Part shown: in pieces, positions 16,603-24,930 of the stretch
How positions within the stretch are numbered: position 1 is the first letter of the stretch
Layout: each line of letters opens with the position of its first letter
Assembly (NCBI GenBank): GCA_900315315.1
Contig: OMYT01000005.1
Coordinates: forward strand, 55,358 to 119,357
Reading direction: 5' to 3'
DNA length: 64,000 bases
DNA from: an uncultured Eubacteriales bacterium
GTDB lineage: Bacteria > Bacillota > Clostridia > Christensenellales > Aristaeellaceae
Made by a program: the position numbers and the translations under genes
Notes under the pieces: generated by a model
Told to the model about the DNA's origin: nothing
Seen by the model: the letters and a program-made list of their open reading frames with translations, nothing else
Databases searched by the model: none

Positions 16603-19419
16603 ATGAATTATGTACTGGTTCTCCGGGCGGAAATCGTCTGTCTGATTATTCTGATCTATCTGACAATGGTTTCCCGGACCTACCGGATGGGGAAGGACGC
16701 TGATATTTTCAAACAGATCCTGCTGTTTGCCATCCTGCATGTCGTGATGGACATTGTGACGGTATGGACGGTGAACCACACGGAAACCGTTCCGCTCTTC
16801 TGGAACAATCTGGCGCACGGCGTGTTCTATCTTTCAGCGATTATGTTTTCCTACGCGATGTGCGTATATACGCTGAATCTGTCCCGCCCGCAGCAGATGA
16901 GCCTCGCAAAGAGATGGCTTATGTTGATCCCGGTCGGGATCTATATCATCCTGCTGATTGCCGGTGTGCTGCAGATTGAATACATCCAGCTGGACGGCAC
17001 CAAAGCCAGTGCCGGGACGGCGACTATTGCGGGATATGTGATCGCTTTTGCCTATTTCGCAGTGAGCATCCTCGATATCTTCTGGCACTGGAAACGGATT
17101 GGCGCTCATTTTAAGAAAACCATGCTGCCGATGCTGTTCATGCTGATCATTTCCGAACTGATCCAGACCCAGGTAAAGGAATTCCTTTTCACCGGCTGCG
17201 CGATCACGGTCATCACGGTCGCCTTATTCTTCACGCTGGAGAATCCGGCGGCTGTACTGGAACGGAAGATCATGATGGACGCGCTCAGCGGTCTCGGAAC
17301 CCGGTCCGGCTATGAACACGACATGGAAGAATATGACCGGATGTTCGAGGAAGACAAGAACACCAAATTCACTTTTCTGTTTGTGGACATTAACAACTTG
17401 AAATCCGTTAACGGCCTGTACGGACATCAGGAAGGTGACGCCTATATTGCCAACATGGCGGTCCTGCTTGTGACCAACCTGCAGAATGCCGAGCATATCT
17501 ACCGTATGGGCGGAGACGAGTTTCTGGCAATCTATCGGAAGACGGACGAAAAGACGGTTATCAAGGATATCGAGCGGGTTCAGAAGGTTTGCAGCAAAAA
17601 TAATAACAGAGGCTATACGCCGGAACTGGCGATCGGCTATGCCATCTCCGATCCGAATTACAACAGCTTACGGGATGTGCTGCGGGTAGCTGATTACATG
17701 ATGTACCGCAACAAGGCTGACATCAAGCGGGAGATTGCCGAGGGCGTGATGCATCACACCGGTACGAGGCTGAACCTGTCCGGACTGACGGACCGGATCT
17801 TTGACGCGATGTGCCTGACCAGTGAGGAGTACTATCCTTATCTGACCAATATGGAAACCAACGTTACGCGTGTAGCTCCGGCTATGGCTGAATTCTTCGG
17901 GCTGGGCAGTGAATTCCAGGACGGCTTCTCTGAAGTCTGGATTCCCAAGGTGCATCCGGACGACCGGAATGAATATATCGAAGATCTCATGGCGACCATG
18001 AAGGGAAGAAAACAGTATCATTTCAGTAAATACAGGGTACTGGCGAAAAACGGGGAGTATGTCGATGTGACCTGCCGCGGCGGAATCTATCACGGGCGCG
18101 ACGGTGAACCGGATATCTTCGCCGGTTATGTGGTGAACCACGGAGCGACGAACCGGATCGATCCGGCTACAGGATTACTGACGCATCATGTGCTGTTTGA
18201 ACGGCTGGATGAAGCGATCCGGGAGAAGCGGACAGCTGTGGTTCTCCGGCTGGCAGCCCGGAATATGAACCGGATCCGGATGCTTTACGGCGGCGAGATC
18301 ACCGGAATGACGATCAAAAACATGGCTGCCGACTTCCAGAAGATAGTCGGCAAGAACGGGGAAGCATTCAGCAACCAGGGCTCCAACTATATGCTCTTCC
18401 TGCCGGACTTTGACGCCGCGAGAGCCAATGAACTGTACGGACAGATCAGGCGTCACTGCGCGGCCGGCATTCTGGCAGGGGATGCGGTCATCCCGGTAGA
18501 TCTGATCGGCGGCGCGGTTCTGCTGCCGGATGAAACCCTGACAGATCCCGGGCAGATTCGCCAGGCAACGGTATTCACGATCGAAGTGGCCAGTGTCGGC
18601 AACCGGAACAATCTGACGTTCTTTACGGGGCCAAACGAGATCGACCGGGGCGACAGCAGGGACCTGCTCAGAATTATCCACCGTGACTGTGTATCAAACC
18701 GCGCGAATTTCTATCTGCGTTTCCAGCCGATTATCCATGCTCAGACCGGAGAGGTGGCCGGGGCGGAAGCACTGCTGCGCTGGAAGTCAGGAGCTTACGG
18801 GGAGATTCAGCCGTCCAGATTCATCGGATTCCTGGAAAACGATCCCGCCTACGAACCGTTGGGGTACGATATTATCCGTGACGCGGTAAGAAGCGCCGGA
18901 CAATTCCGGAAGACGATTCCGGATTTCCGGATCAACGTGAATATCACAGCTCCGCAGCTGCTGGCCGAAGACTTTATCCCCAATGTGCAGAAGATCCTGG
19001 AAGAAGAACGATTTGATCCGAACGGTCTGATTCTGGAACTGACGGAACGCTGCAAGGAGATGGAGTTTGAGCTGCTGAACGGGCGGGTCCAGGAGCTGAA
19101 GAATGCAGGGATCCGGGTGGCGCTGGACGATATGGGAACCGGCTATTCCACGCTCGACCTGCTGCTGCATCTGCATGCTGACGAGATTAAGCTGGATATG
19201 AGCTTCACCCAGGAAATCCGGGGTGATGAAAACCATGAACTGTTGGCCACCGTGCTGTGCCAGGCCGCGCAGAAGCGGGAGGTGGAGGTCTGCTTCGAAG
19301 GCGTGGAGAACAAAGAAATGCTGGATTATTTAAAGGAATACGGCGACATCCTGGTGCAGGGATATTACTTTGACAAACCGCTGCTCCCGGATGAATTTGA
19401 GAAAAAATATTGCAAATAA
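16603..19419 (+). CDS. Membrane GGDEF-PAS-GGDEF*-EAL c-di-GMP protein
   Basis: 938 aa. Residues 1-215 hold about seven membrane helices, a sensory 7TM-like block. GGDEF domain about 220-370 with intact G303-G-D-E-F307 in RMGGDEFLAIY. PAS-like domain about 400-520. A second GGDEF fold about 525-670 lacks the motif (FSNQGSNYMLFLP) and is probably regulatory. EAL domain about 685-935 with E722-A-L724, LELTERC, DDMGTGYS (usually DDFGTG), DEIKLD, FEGVEN and QGYYF, so the catalytic metal residues look present. It may therefore both make and degrade c-di-GMP at the membrane. No c-di-GMP riboswitch was recognised in the window. A terminator follows at once. Confidence 0.9.
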   Translation: MNYVLVLRAEIVCLIILIYLTMVSRTYRMGKDADIFKQILLFAILHVVMDIVTVWTVNHTETVPLFWNNLAHGVFYLSAIMFSYAMCVYTLNLSRPQQMSLAKRWLMLIPVGIYIILLIAGVLQIEYIQLDGTKASAGTATIAGYVIAFAYFAVSILDIFWHWKRIGAHFKKTMLPMLFMLIISELIQTQVKEFLFTGCAITVITVALFFTLENPAAVLERKIMMDALSGLGTRSGYEHDMEEYDRMFEEDKNTKFTFLFVDINNLKSVNGLYGHQEGDAYIANMAVLLVTNLQNAEHIYRMGGDEFLAIYRKTDEKTVIKDIERVQKVCSKNNNRGYTPELAIGYAISDPNYNSLRDVLRVADYMMYRNKADIKREIAEGVMHHTGTRLNLSGLTDRIFDAMCLTSEEYYPYLTNMETNVTRVAPAMAEFFGLGSEFQDGFSEVWIPKVHPDDRNEYIEDLMATMKGRKQYHFSKYRVLAKNGEYVDVTCRGGIYHGRDGEPDIFAGYVVNHGATNRIDPATGLLTHHVLFERLDEAIREKRTAVVLRLAARNMNRIRMLYGGEITGMTIKNMAADFQKIVGKNGEAFSNQGSNYMLFLPDFDAARANELYGQIRRHCAAGILAGDAVIPVDLIGGAVLLPDETLTDPGQIRQATVFTIEVASVGNRNNLTFFTGPNEIDRGDSRDLLRIIHRDCVSNRANFYLRFQPIIHAQTGEVAGAEALLRWKSGAYGEIQPSRFIGFLENDPAYEPLGYDIIRDAVRSAGQFRKTIPDFRINVNITAPQLLAEDFIPNVQKILEEERFDPNGLILELTERCKEMEFELLNGRVQELKNAGIRVALDDMGTGYSTLDLLLHLHADEIKLDMSFTQEIRGDENHELLATVLCQAAQKREVEVCFEGVENKEMLDYLKEYGDILVQGYYFDKPLLPDEFEKKYCK

Positions 19420-19423
19420 GTTA

Positions 19424-19454
19424 AACGCGGTCCGGTTTACGGATCGCGTTTTTC
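19424..19454 (+). terminator. Terminator after the GGDEF/EAL gene
   Basis: AACGCG and TCCG (19424-19434) pair with CGGA and CGCGTT (19440-19450) across one G-T pair and a 5-nt loop. T-rich tail follows. Confidence 0.85.
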
Positions 19455-19463
19455 TCAATGCGT

Positions 19464-20129
19464 TTACAGTTGGCTGTCTCTTTCCAGATGCCGGAGCCCC
19501 CGGTGGGTCGGCTCTTTCCGGTTCGGCGTTTCCGGGAGGTCAAATTCATAGGATGTACTCGCGTTGATGACAGGAATACCGTTCCAGGCCAGTTCGCGGC
19601 TGAAGGAAGAGCCGGCATAGGACTGGTGGACATGCCCGTGGACCATGACGGCAGGACGCCACTGATCCAGCAGCGGGCCGAAACACTCAAAACCGCGATG
19701 GCAAAGATCTTCCTGATCGCCGACCCCACGGATCGGAGCATGCGTCAGCAGGATATCAAAGCCGCCGGCTGAGCGTATTCGTCTTTGCAGGGCGGAGATA
19801 CGGCGGCTCATTTCTTTTTCAGAATACATATAGATCCCGTCCGGACGGTAGCGCAGCGAGCCTCCCAGGCCCAGAATCCGGGTGCCATTTGCCAAGACAA
19901 TCTTATTATCGGCACACAGGCAGCCTTCCGGCGGCTCTTTCAGATAGCGGTCATCGTGATTGCCGGGGACATAAACAATCGGTGCATTGGTAAAACAGGT
20001 CAGGAAAGAAAGATACTTTGCCGGGAGATCACCGGCGGAAAGAATCAGGTCAACGCCGCTGAGCGCTTCCCGGCAAAGTTCCCCCCATAACCTTTGGGAA
20101 GGTTCATCTGAAAGAGCCAGAATCCTCAT
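19464..20129 (-). CDS. Calcineurin-like metallophosphoesterase
   Basis: 221-aa cytosolic metallophosphoesterase. Motifs in order: D8 near the N-terminus (a short LSDEPS replaces the usual DxH), AGDLPAKY, GNHDDRY, LLTHAPI and HGHVHQSY. The N-terminal DxH signature is altered (SDE), which could change one metal site. Its ATG lies 9 bp after the stop of the ParB-like/BMP gene, so the two form a minus-strand operon. Substrate unknown. The unrelated-in-position phosphoesterase at 31954 has a standard GDLHL motif. Confidence 0.8.
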   Translation of the reverse strand: MRILALSDEPSQRLWGELCREALSGVDLILSAGDLPAKYLSFLTCFTNAPIVYVPGNHDDRYLKEPPEGCLCADNKIVLANGTRILGLGGSLRYRPDGIYMYSEKEMSRRISALQRRIRSAGGFDILLTHAPIRGVGDQEDLCHRGFECFGPLLDQWRPAVMVHGHVHQSYAGSSFSRELAWNGIPVINASTSYEFDLPETPNRKEPTHRGLRHLERDSQL

Positions 20130-20138
20130 CGCACACGC

Positions 20139-22070
20139 TCACTTTCTGTTCCAGCTGAAAGCGGACAACTGCGGTTTCAGTTCGCCGTGTATGCCCTGAA
20201 GGCGGACGAGCGGCTGGGCCGATTCGATCAGTTCGTCAAGCTGCGGCAGGGTGCCGACAATGTTGTCGGCAAGATAATCCATGCAAAGGATCTCGGCTGG
20301 TGTCAGGCGGCGGTCGGCGGTGCAGCGCAGGGTGCCGCTCTGATCACGCAGTTCTCCCTCAAAGGGAGAGAAGGCGCCTGAGCGCAATTCTTCCCTGAAA
20401 TGATTGATAGTACGTGCGGCATACAGATCGAAGCGGGAGGAGAAGGCTACGTCCAGAATATGGGAACCAAGGCCCCACCAGTAATTGGTAACATTGTCTT
20501 TGCTTTCCGACTGGGTAAAGGTCCCGTTCAGAATCCTCTCGATCATCATCCGGTAGAACGGACCCCAGCGCGGAATCAGGGTCGCCATGTTGACGATCTC
20601 TTCGCCGTTGCGCAGATACAGGCCGTAATCACGCGCATCATGGTTCGGTGCAGTGATATCCCGGTTGCAGACCACGCGGATTTCCGGATCTTCAAAAGGC
20701 CTGTCTGCATTAAACCAGGTGGCTGAGAACCAGTTCAGATAGATCCGGGCCTGGGGATTGACCATCCGGGCGCCCAATGCGAACGCATTGGCGGCAGCCG
20801 GGGTACCGTAGATGGGAAAGTCCGCGATATACCCGATCTTGCCGTTTTCAGACAGGATGCCGGCAGCCAGCCCCAACAGGAATTTTGCTTCATAGAAGCG
20901 GATATAATAGGTTCGGATATTCGTGTAATTGGACAGCAGGGAACAGCAGAGGAACTTAACCTCCGGATGACTCAGGGCGGGTTCGATTGAGCTGTTCAGC
21001 ATAACGGGAGAGGTTGCGAAGATGGCGGTGTATCCGTCGGCAATGAGGCTTGAGATTTCCCCGGCAAAGTCTGCGCGGGAGGGAACGATCCGTACAGCGG
21101 TTTCCAGCTTTCCGCCGAGCTTTTCTTCCGCTTCCAGGCGGCCGAGGTTATGCCAATAGTTCCAGGCAGAGTCTTCAATGGAACGGTTGAACAGGAATGC
21201 GGCTTTTACCTTCGAGGGCCGGAAAAGGGCGGAAATCAGCGGTACAGCTGCGGCGGGTTTGGTCTGTTCCCGCTCCATGACCAGATTGACACGTCCTTCC
21301 CGCAGCTCAAACTCGCGTGACATCAGCTTAATGCGTTCACCGGTCTTTTCCAGATCGTCATCCCTGACTTCTTTATAGCCGAAGGCTATCAGATAAATCA
21401 GGAATGCATCGCCGCAGGGCTGAACGTGTTTTTCTTTCATCTGGGTCTGATATTGTTCGGAGAAATAGTGATATAGTTTACGCAGAGATGCGATCTCGTC
21501 TTCTGTCCATTTCTCTCCTGCACGCACACCGGGAAGAGAAAGCAGCTTCCGATAGGAACCAGGCCTGGTGAAAAGGATTCCGTAGAGACCGGTCTCTTTG
21601 GTAAAGTCACAGTATTCATAATAGGAAACAATGCGCGGGTCATCACTTTTCGAAGGATAGACGCGGGTCACATCGGCTTCAATATCGGTGGCGTTCAGGA
21701 ATTTCATCACAGAGGTCCGTTTGTTTCCCTCAATGACATAGTAATATCCCAGATACTCCAGTGCGGTGATCGGCTGGTTGACGCCTTCCGCTTCCACGCT
21801 CTCGCAGAGGCGTTCCCATTTGGAAGCAAATTCGCTGCCGCCTTCCAGAATGGGCAGGAAATCATTGGCAAAGGCATAGCTCCTGCCCTGGGAAACGGAA
21901 CCGACGACCCGGTCCAGCGGGATAGTCAGGATTCCGAGAGAGAGACGGCTGAGCTGAGACAGGTTCGGTTCCAGATCCTCGAGGACCGGCAGATAGGGAT
22001 CAGCATTGGCCTGGATGGCGGCATGGTATACACGAAGGCCTTCGCGGCGGGCTCGGCTGTAGAAATCCAT
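20139..22070 (-). CDS. ParB/sulfiredoxin-like domain fused to a BMP-type binding domain, no signal peptide
   Basis: 643 aa. Residues about 45-140 resemble the ParB/Srx-like nuclease fold: IPLDRVVGS, then VEAEGVNQPI, then YYVIEGNKRTSVMKFLNATDI (E114-G-N-K-R118, as in ParB G-x-R-R boxes). Residues about 285-560 match BMP-family substrate-binding proteins (KVKAAFLF..., NGKIGYIADFPIYGTPAAANAFALGARMVNP). The C-terminus (about 570-643) is unassigned. There is no signal peptide or transmembrane helix, so the binding domain should be cytoplasmic, unlike classical BMP proteins. SD AGGAG before ATG 22070. A ligand-responsive nucleotide-binding or DNA-associated role is only inferred. Confidence 0.75.
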   Translation of the reverse strand: MDFYSRARREGLRVYHAAIQANADPYLPVLEDLEPNLSQLSRLSLGILTIPLDRVVGSVSQGRSYAFANDFLPILEGGSEFASKWERLCESVEAEGVNQPITALEYLGYYYVIEGNKRTSVMKFLNATDIEADVTRVYPSKSDDPRIVSYYEYCDFTKETGLYGILFTRPGSYRKLLSLPGVRAGEKWTEDEIASLRKLYHYFSEQYQTQMKEKHVQPCGDAFLIYLIAFGYKEVRDDDLEKTGERIKLMSREFELREGRVNLVMEREQTKPAAAVPLISALFRPSKVKAAFLFNRSIEDSAWNYWHNLGRLEAEEKLGGKLETAVRIVPSRADFAGEISSLIADGYTAIFATSPVMLNSSIEPALSHPEVKFLCCSLLSNYTNIRTYYIRFYEAKFLLGLAAGILSENGKIGYIADFPIYGTPAAANAFALGARMVNPQARIYLNWFSATWFNADRPFEDPEIRVVCNRDITAPNHDARDYGLYLRNGEEIVNMATLIPRWGPFYRMMIERILNGTFTQSESKDNVTNYWWGLGSHILDVAFSSRFDLYAARTINHFREELRSGAFSPFEGELRDQSGTLRCTADRRLTPAEILCMDYLADNIVGTLPQLDELIESAQPLVRLQGIHGELKPQLSAFSWNRK

Positions 22071-22084
22071 AAACGCTCCTTTAT

Positions 22085-22121
22085 CAAGAGGGCTTTCCGA
22101 CCGCCCCCTTGACCCATTCGG
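22085..22121. repeat. Dispersed palindromic repeat (copy 2)
   Basis: CAAGAGGGC, loop TTTCCGACC, GCCCCCTTG, then ACCCATTCGG. The arms pair with one A-C mismatch. It lies 15 bp upstream of the minus-strand ParB-like/BMP start, inside that gene's leader, and so runs opposite to its transcription. Confidence 0.8.
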
Positions 22122-22201
22122 TCATTTTCTTTGTGAAAAAGGAGACGAATCGACAGCATAGTCTTTTATCAGTTGATGTTTACGCTTAACTGCGCACCTG
22201 T

Positions 22202-22230
22202 ATTTTAGCAGGTTGGGGAGAAAATAGCAA
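22202..22230 (-). promoter_or_regulatory. Promoter of the ParB-like/BMP operon
   Basis: On the minus strand: TTGCTA (22230-22225), 17-bp spacer, TAAAAT (22207-22202), with an extended -10 TGC. It predicts a leader of about 125 nt containing repeat copy 2. The rest of the 304-bp interval 22071-22374 holds only this promoter, an ACCTG/CAGGT hairpin at the -10 and the purC promoter. Confidence 0.7.
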
Positions 22231-22311
22231 AAGGCGGACTTTTGGGAGAAGAATTGTATTATCGTACGTGATTTGTCAGATTCGGGCGGGAAAAAGAACA
22301 ATTTAACGGGG

Positions 22312-22340
22312 TTGAGAAAAAAACCGGAAAATGCTAAAAT
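22312..22340 (+). promoter_or_regulatory. Promoter of purC
   Basis: TTGAGA (22312-22317), 17-bp spacer, TAAAAT (22335-22340) with TGC extended -10. No purine riboswitch or PurR box was recognised upstream. Confidence 0.75.
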
Positions 22341-22374
22341 TATTTATGTTTTGTCGGAAACGGAGGAGTGTGCG

Positions 22375-23091
22375 ATGCCGCAAATCGGTGAGATCTTGCG
22401 TGAAGGCAAAGGCAAAAAGGTATACGCAACGGATGATCCGGACAAGGCGATCGTTTTTTTCAAGGACGAAGCCATGGCTTTTCACGGCCTGAAACGAGGC
22501 CGGATCCTTGGCAAGGGTGAGGTCAACAACCAGGTGTGTGAACACCTGTTCAGACTGCTGAAAGACAATGGAATCGAAACTCATTTTATCGAGCATATCG
22601 ACGCGCGTCACAGCCTGGTGAAGCGGTGCGATATGCTTCCTTTTGCAGTTAAGATCCGCAATATCGCGGCGGGCCAGCTGTGCGAGCGGACCGGTATTCC
22701 CGTCGGGACAAAGCTGGAGCCGACAGTCATCGAGTTTGTCCTGAAAGATACTGATATGGAGGTTGATCCGATCGTCAATCATACCCATATCTATGCCATG
22801 AGGGCAGCCACTCCGGAAGAGATGGATCAGATTACCGAAATGAGCCTGAAGATCAATGAGATCCTGACGGCTTATCTGAAGGATATCAGTATTGAACTGA
22901 TCGACATGAAGCTGGAGTTCGGACGCTATCACGGGCGGATCATTCTTGCGGATGAAATCACGCCCGATACAGCCCGCTTCTGGGATTCGAGCACTCATGA
23001 ACCGCTTGATATCGACCGGTTCAGAAGAGATATGGACAATGTGGCGGAAGCATACCAGGAAGTGCTGCACCGGATGATGGGTGTAGGTTAA
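22375..23091 (+). CDS. purC: SAICAR synthetase
   Basis: Phosphoribosylaminoimidazole-succinocarboxamide synthase: CAIR + Asp + ATP to SAICAR, in purine synthesis. 238 aa. Signatures: LREGKGKKVYATDDPD (ATP loop), LPFAVKIRNIAAGQLC, IDMKLEFG, and ILADEITPDTARFWD. Start at ATG 22375, with GGAGGAG 6 nt upstream; the longer in-frame ORF from 22273 would run through the promoter. It stands apart from other pur genes. A two-base gap leads to the lipoprotein gene, so they may share a transcript by position only. Confidence 0.96.
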   Translation: MPQIGEILREGKGKKVYATDDPDKAIVFFKDEAMAFHGLKRGRILGKGEVNNQVCEHLFRLLKDNGIETHFIEHIDARHSLVKRCDMLPFAVKIRNIAAGQLCERTGIPVGTKLEPTVIEFVLKDTDMEVDPIVNHTHIYAMRAATPEEMDQITEMSLKINEILTAYLKDISIELIDMKLEFGRYHGRIILADEITPDTARFWDSSTHEPLDIDRFRRDMDNVAEAYQEVLHRMMGVG

Positions 23092-23093
23092 GC

Positions 23094-24047
23094 ATGATGA
23101 AGAGATGGCTTTGCATCCTTTCTGCGCTGCTGCTGACCGGATGCTGCTGTGCGGCAACGGCGGAGAAAGAAGAGGGAGAATTTCCGGCATTGAATGATGC
23201 CGGTTTTCTGGATTCCGGCGAGTTTGTATTTGAAGATGAGAAGAACGGCGTATGGCGTTATGCCAGCGATACCCTGTGGATCGAAATTTACCGCCGTCAG
23301 CAGGAAAAACCGAAACGGTGCTGGTTTGAAGCGGAAGTACGCTGTGCGGAAGGCAGCGCCGGGCCGAGAATGATTGCCAACGATCCCGAAAACTGGAAGT
23401 ACGGAACGGAGTATCCCTATAAAATAGCCCGGAAGACCGGGACAATTCTGGCGATTTCCAATGACTATGCTCAGCTGCGCCTGCAGCAGAAAAAAAGCCG
23501 CCCGGGGATTATTATCCGGGACGGCAAGGTTTATTCAGACCGGACAAAGAAGCGCGGTGTGAAGGATTTTCCGAATCTGGATTGTCTGGCGATCTGGCCG
23601 GACGGAGATATGAAGGTCTTTTACAGCGATGAGAAAACGGCAGAAGAATATCTGGAAGACGGCGCAATGGATGTATTAGCCTTCGGGCCAATCCTGATCC
23701 GGGACGGAGAACTGAACGAAGAAGGCATTAAAAAATACGGTACTAGCCATGCACAGCGGACAGCTGTCGGGATGGTGGAAAAAGGCCATTACTGGTTTAT
23801 GATGCTGGAGGGCCGGATCAAACGGAGTACCGGTGACGGGGTCGCTTTTCTCGCCGAAAAGCTGATGGAAAAGGGGTGCACGGTCGGGTTTAATCTGGAT
23901 GGCGGACAGACATCGTCAATTGTCTTTATGGGGCATCAGCTGTGCTATATTAAAACAGACGGCGGCCATATGTCTTCCCGGCGGACGAGCGATATCCTGG
24001 GGGTCGGGCACTCCGAACTGCTGCCGGCTGTGAATGACCCGTGGTAA
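23094..24047 (+). CDS. Lipoprotein with phosphodiester glycosidase (NAGPA-type) domain
   Basis: 317 aa. Type II signal peptide with lipobox LLTGC (C17), so lipidated and surface-exposed. The rest matches the NAGPA/phosphodiester glycosidase fold: GIIIRDGKVYSD, DVLAFGPILIRDG, RTAVGMVEKGHYWFMMLEGR, and the hallmark NLDGGQTSSIVFMG near the C-terminus. Known members remove GlcNAc-1-phosphodiester caps or act on exopolysaccharide phosphodiesters. It is a clear paralogue of the C-terminal part of the large protein at 47981. Both share an N-terminal GFLDSGEFVFEDEKNG / GFLDDSEYVYADDENG segment, which suggests a lineage-specific subfamily. Weak SD. Confidence 0.8.
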   Translation: MMKRWLCILSALLLTGCCCAATAEKEEGEFPALNDAGFLDSGEFVFEDEKNGVWRYASDTLWIEIYRRQQEKPKRCWFEAEVRCAEGSAGPRMIANDPENWKYGTEYPYKIARKTGTILAISNDYAQLRLQQKKSRPGIIIRDGKVYSDRTKKRGVKDFPNLDCLAIWPDGDMKVFYSDEKTAEEYLEDGAMDVLAFGPILIRDGELNEEGIKKYGTSHAQRTAVGMVEKGHYWFMMLEGRIKRSTGDGVAFLAEKLMEKGCTVGFNLDGGQTSSIVFMGHQLCYIKTDGGHMSSRRTSDILGVGHSELLPAVNDPW

Positions 24048-24060
24048 GGAGAAAATAATA

Positions 24061-24837
24061 ATGGCATATTTCAGGATTGAGTATTATTCAAAAGCACTTC
24101 GGCGGGAAACATCCTTTGAGGTTCTGATCCCGAACGATCCAAGAGAAGATACACCGGAACCTGCGGAAGGGGAACCGATGAAGACATTGTTCCTGCTGCA
24201 CGGATATACGGGAAAAGCCGGCAACTATGTGCCGAATGAACTTCCCGGGCAGTACAATTTTGCCATCGTCATGCCTACGGCGGAAAATTCCTTCTATCTG
24301 AATGGAAAGGCAACCGGCCGGGCTTACCAGACGATGCTGGGAGAGGAACTGGTGGACTACGTCAGAAAGACGTTCCGCCTTGCACTTAAACCGGAAGACA
24401 CCTGTATTGCAGGGCTGTCCATGGGCGGCTTTGGAGCAATCCATACGGGATTGGCCTATCCGGAACGCTTCAGCAAGATCGGTGCGATGTCATCAGCCCT
24501 GATCCAGCATGAAGTGGCTGCAATGAAACCGGGCGAAGGGAACGAGGTTGCCAATTACGATTACTACCTGGAGTGCTTCGGTGAACCGGAGAAACTGCTG
24601 GAAAGCGACAACAACCCGGAAACTCTGATCCGCAGACTGAAGGCGGCGGGGAAGAAAATTCCCGAACTCTACCTGTGCTGCGGAACGGAAGATTTCCTGA
24701 TTGAGAATAACCGGCGGATGCACCGCTTCCTGGAGGAAGAAGGCATTGACCATGAATATCATGAGGCTCCCGGGATCCACGATATGATGTTCTGGACGGA
24801 ACATATCCGGAAGATTGTCAAATGGATGTTTGAGTAG
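24061..24837 (+). CDS. Esterase, alpha/beta hydrolase (esterase D / tributyrin esterase type)
   Basis: 258-aa serine hydrolase. LFLLHGYTGKAGNY gives the oxyanion-hole HG. GLSMGGFGA holds the nucleophile Ser in G-x-S-x-G. CCGTEDFLIENN carries the acid and APGIHDMMFW the catalytic His. No signal peptide, so cytosolic. ATG 24061 is preceded by AAGGAG; the in-frame ATG at 24034 overlaps the previous gene. Substrate probably short acyl or feruloyl esters, by family only. Confidence 0.85.
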   Translation: MAYFRIEYYSKALRRETSFEVLIPNDPREDTPEPAEGEPMKTLFLLHGYTGKAGNYVPNELPGQYNFAIVMPTAENSFYLNGKATGRAYQTMLGEELVDYVRKTFRLALKPEDTCIAGLSMGGFGAIHTGLAYPERFSKIGAMSSALIQHEVAAMKPGEGNEVANYDYYLECFGEPEKLLESDNNPETLIRRLKAAGKKIPELYLCCGTEDFLIENNRRMHRFLEEEGIDHEYHEAPGIHDMMFWTEHIRKIVKWMFE

Positions 24838-24839
24838 CC

Positions 24840-24868
24840 TTGCAAAGCCGGAAAAGTTATGATAGAAT
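24840..24868 (+). promoter_or_regulatory. Promoter of tig
   Basis: TTGCAA (24840-24845), 17-bp spacer, TAGAAT (24863-24868) with extended -10 TG at 24860-24861. Confidence 0.7.
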
Positions 24869-24930
24869 GCCTTGCGGCGCAGAACGTGCACCGTTGCTTT
24901 ATGCTGAAATGATTCAGGAGGATATCATTC

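Noticed and set aside
22071-22374. Purine riboswitch upstream of purC
   Set aside because: No conserved purine aptamer loops; the purC leader from its promoter is only about 30 nt.
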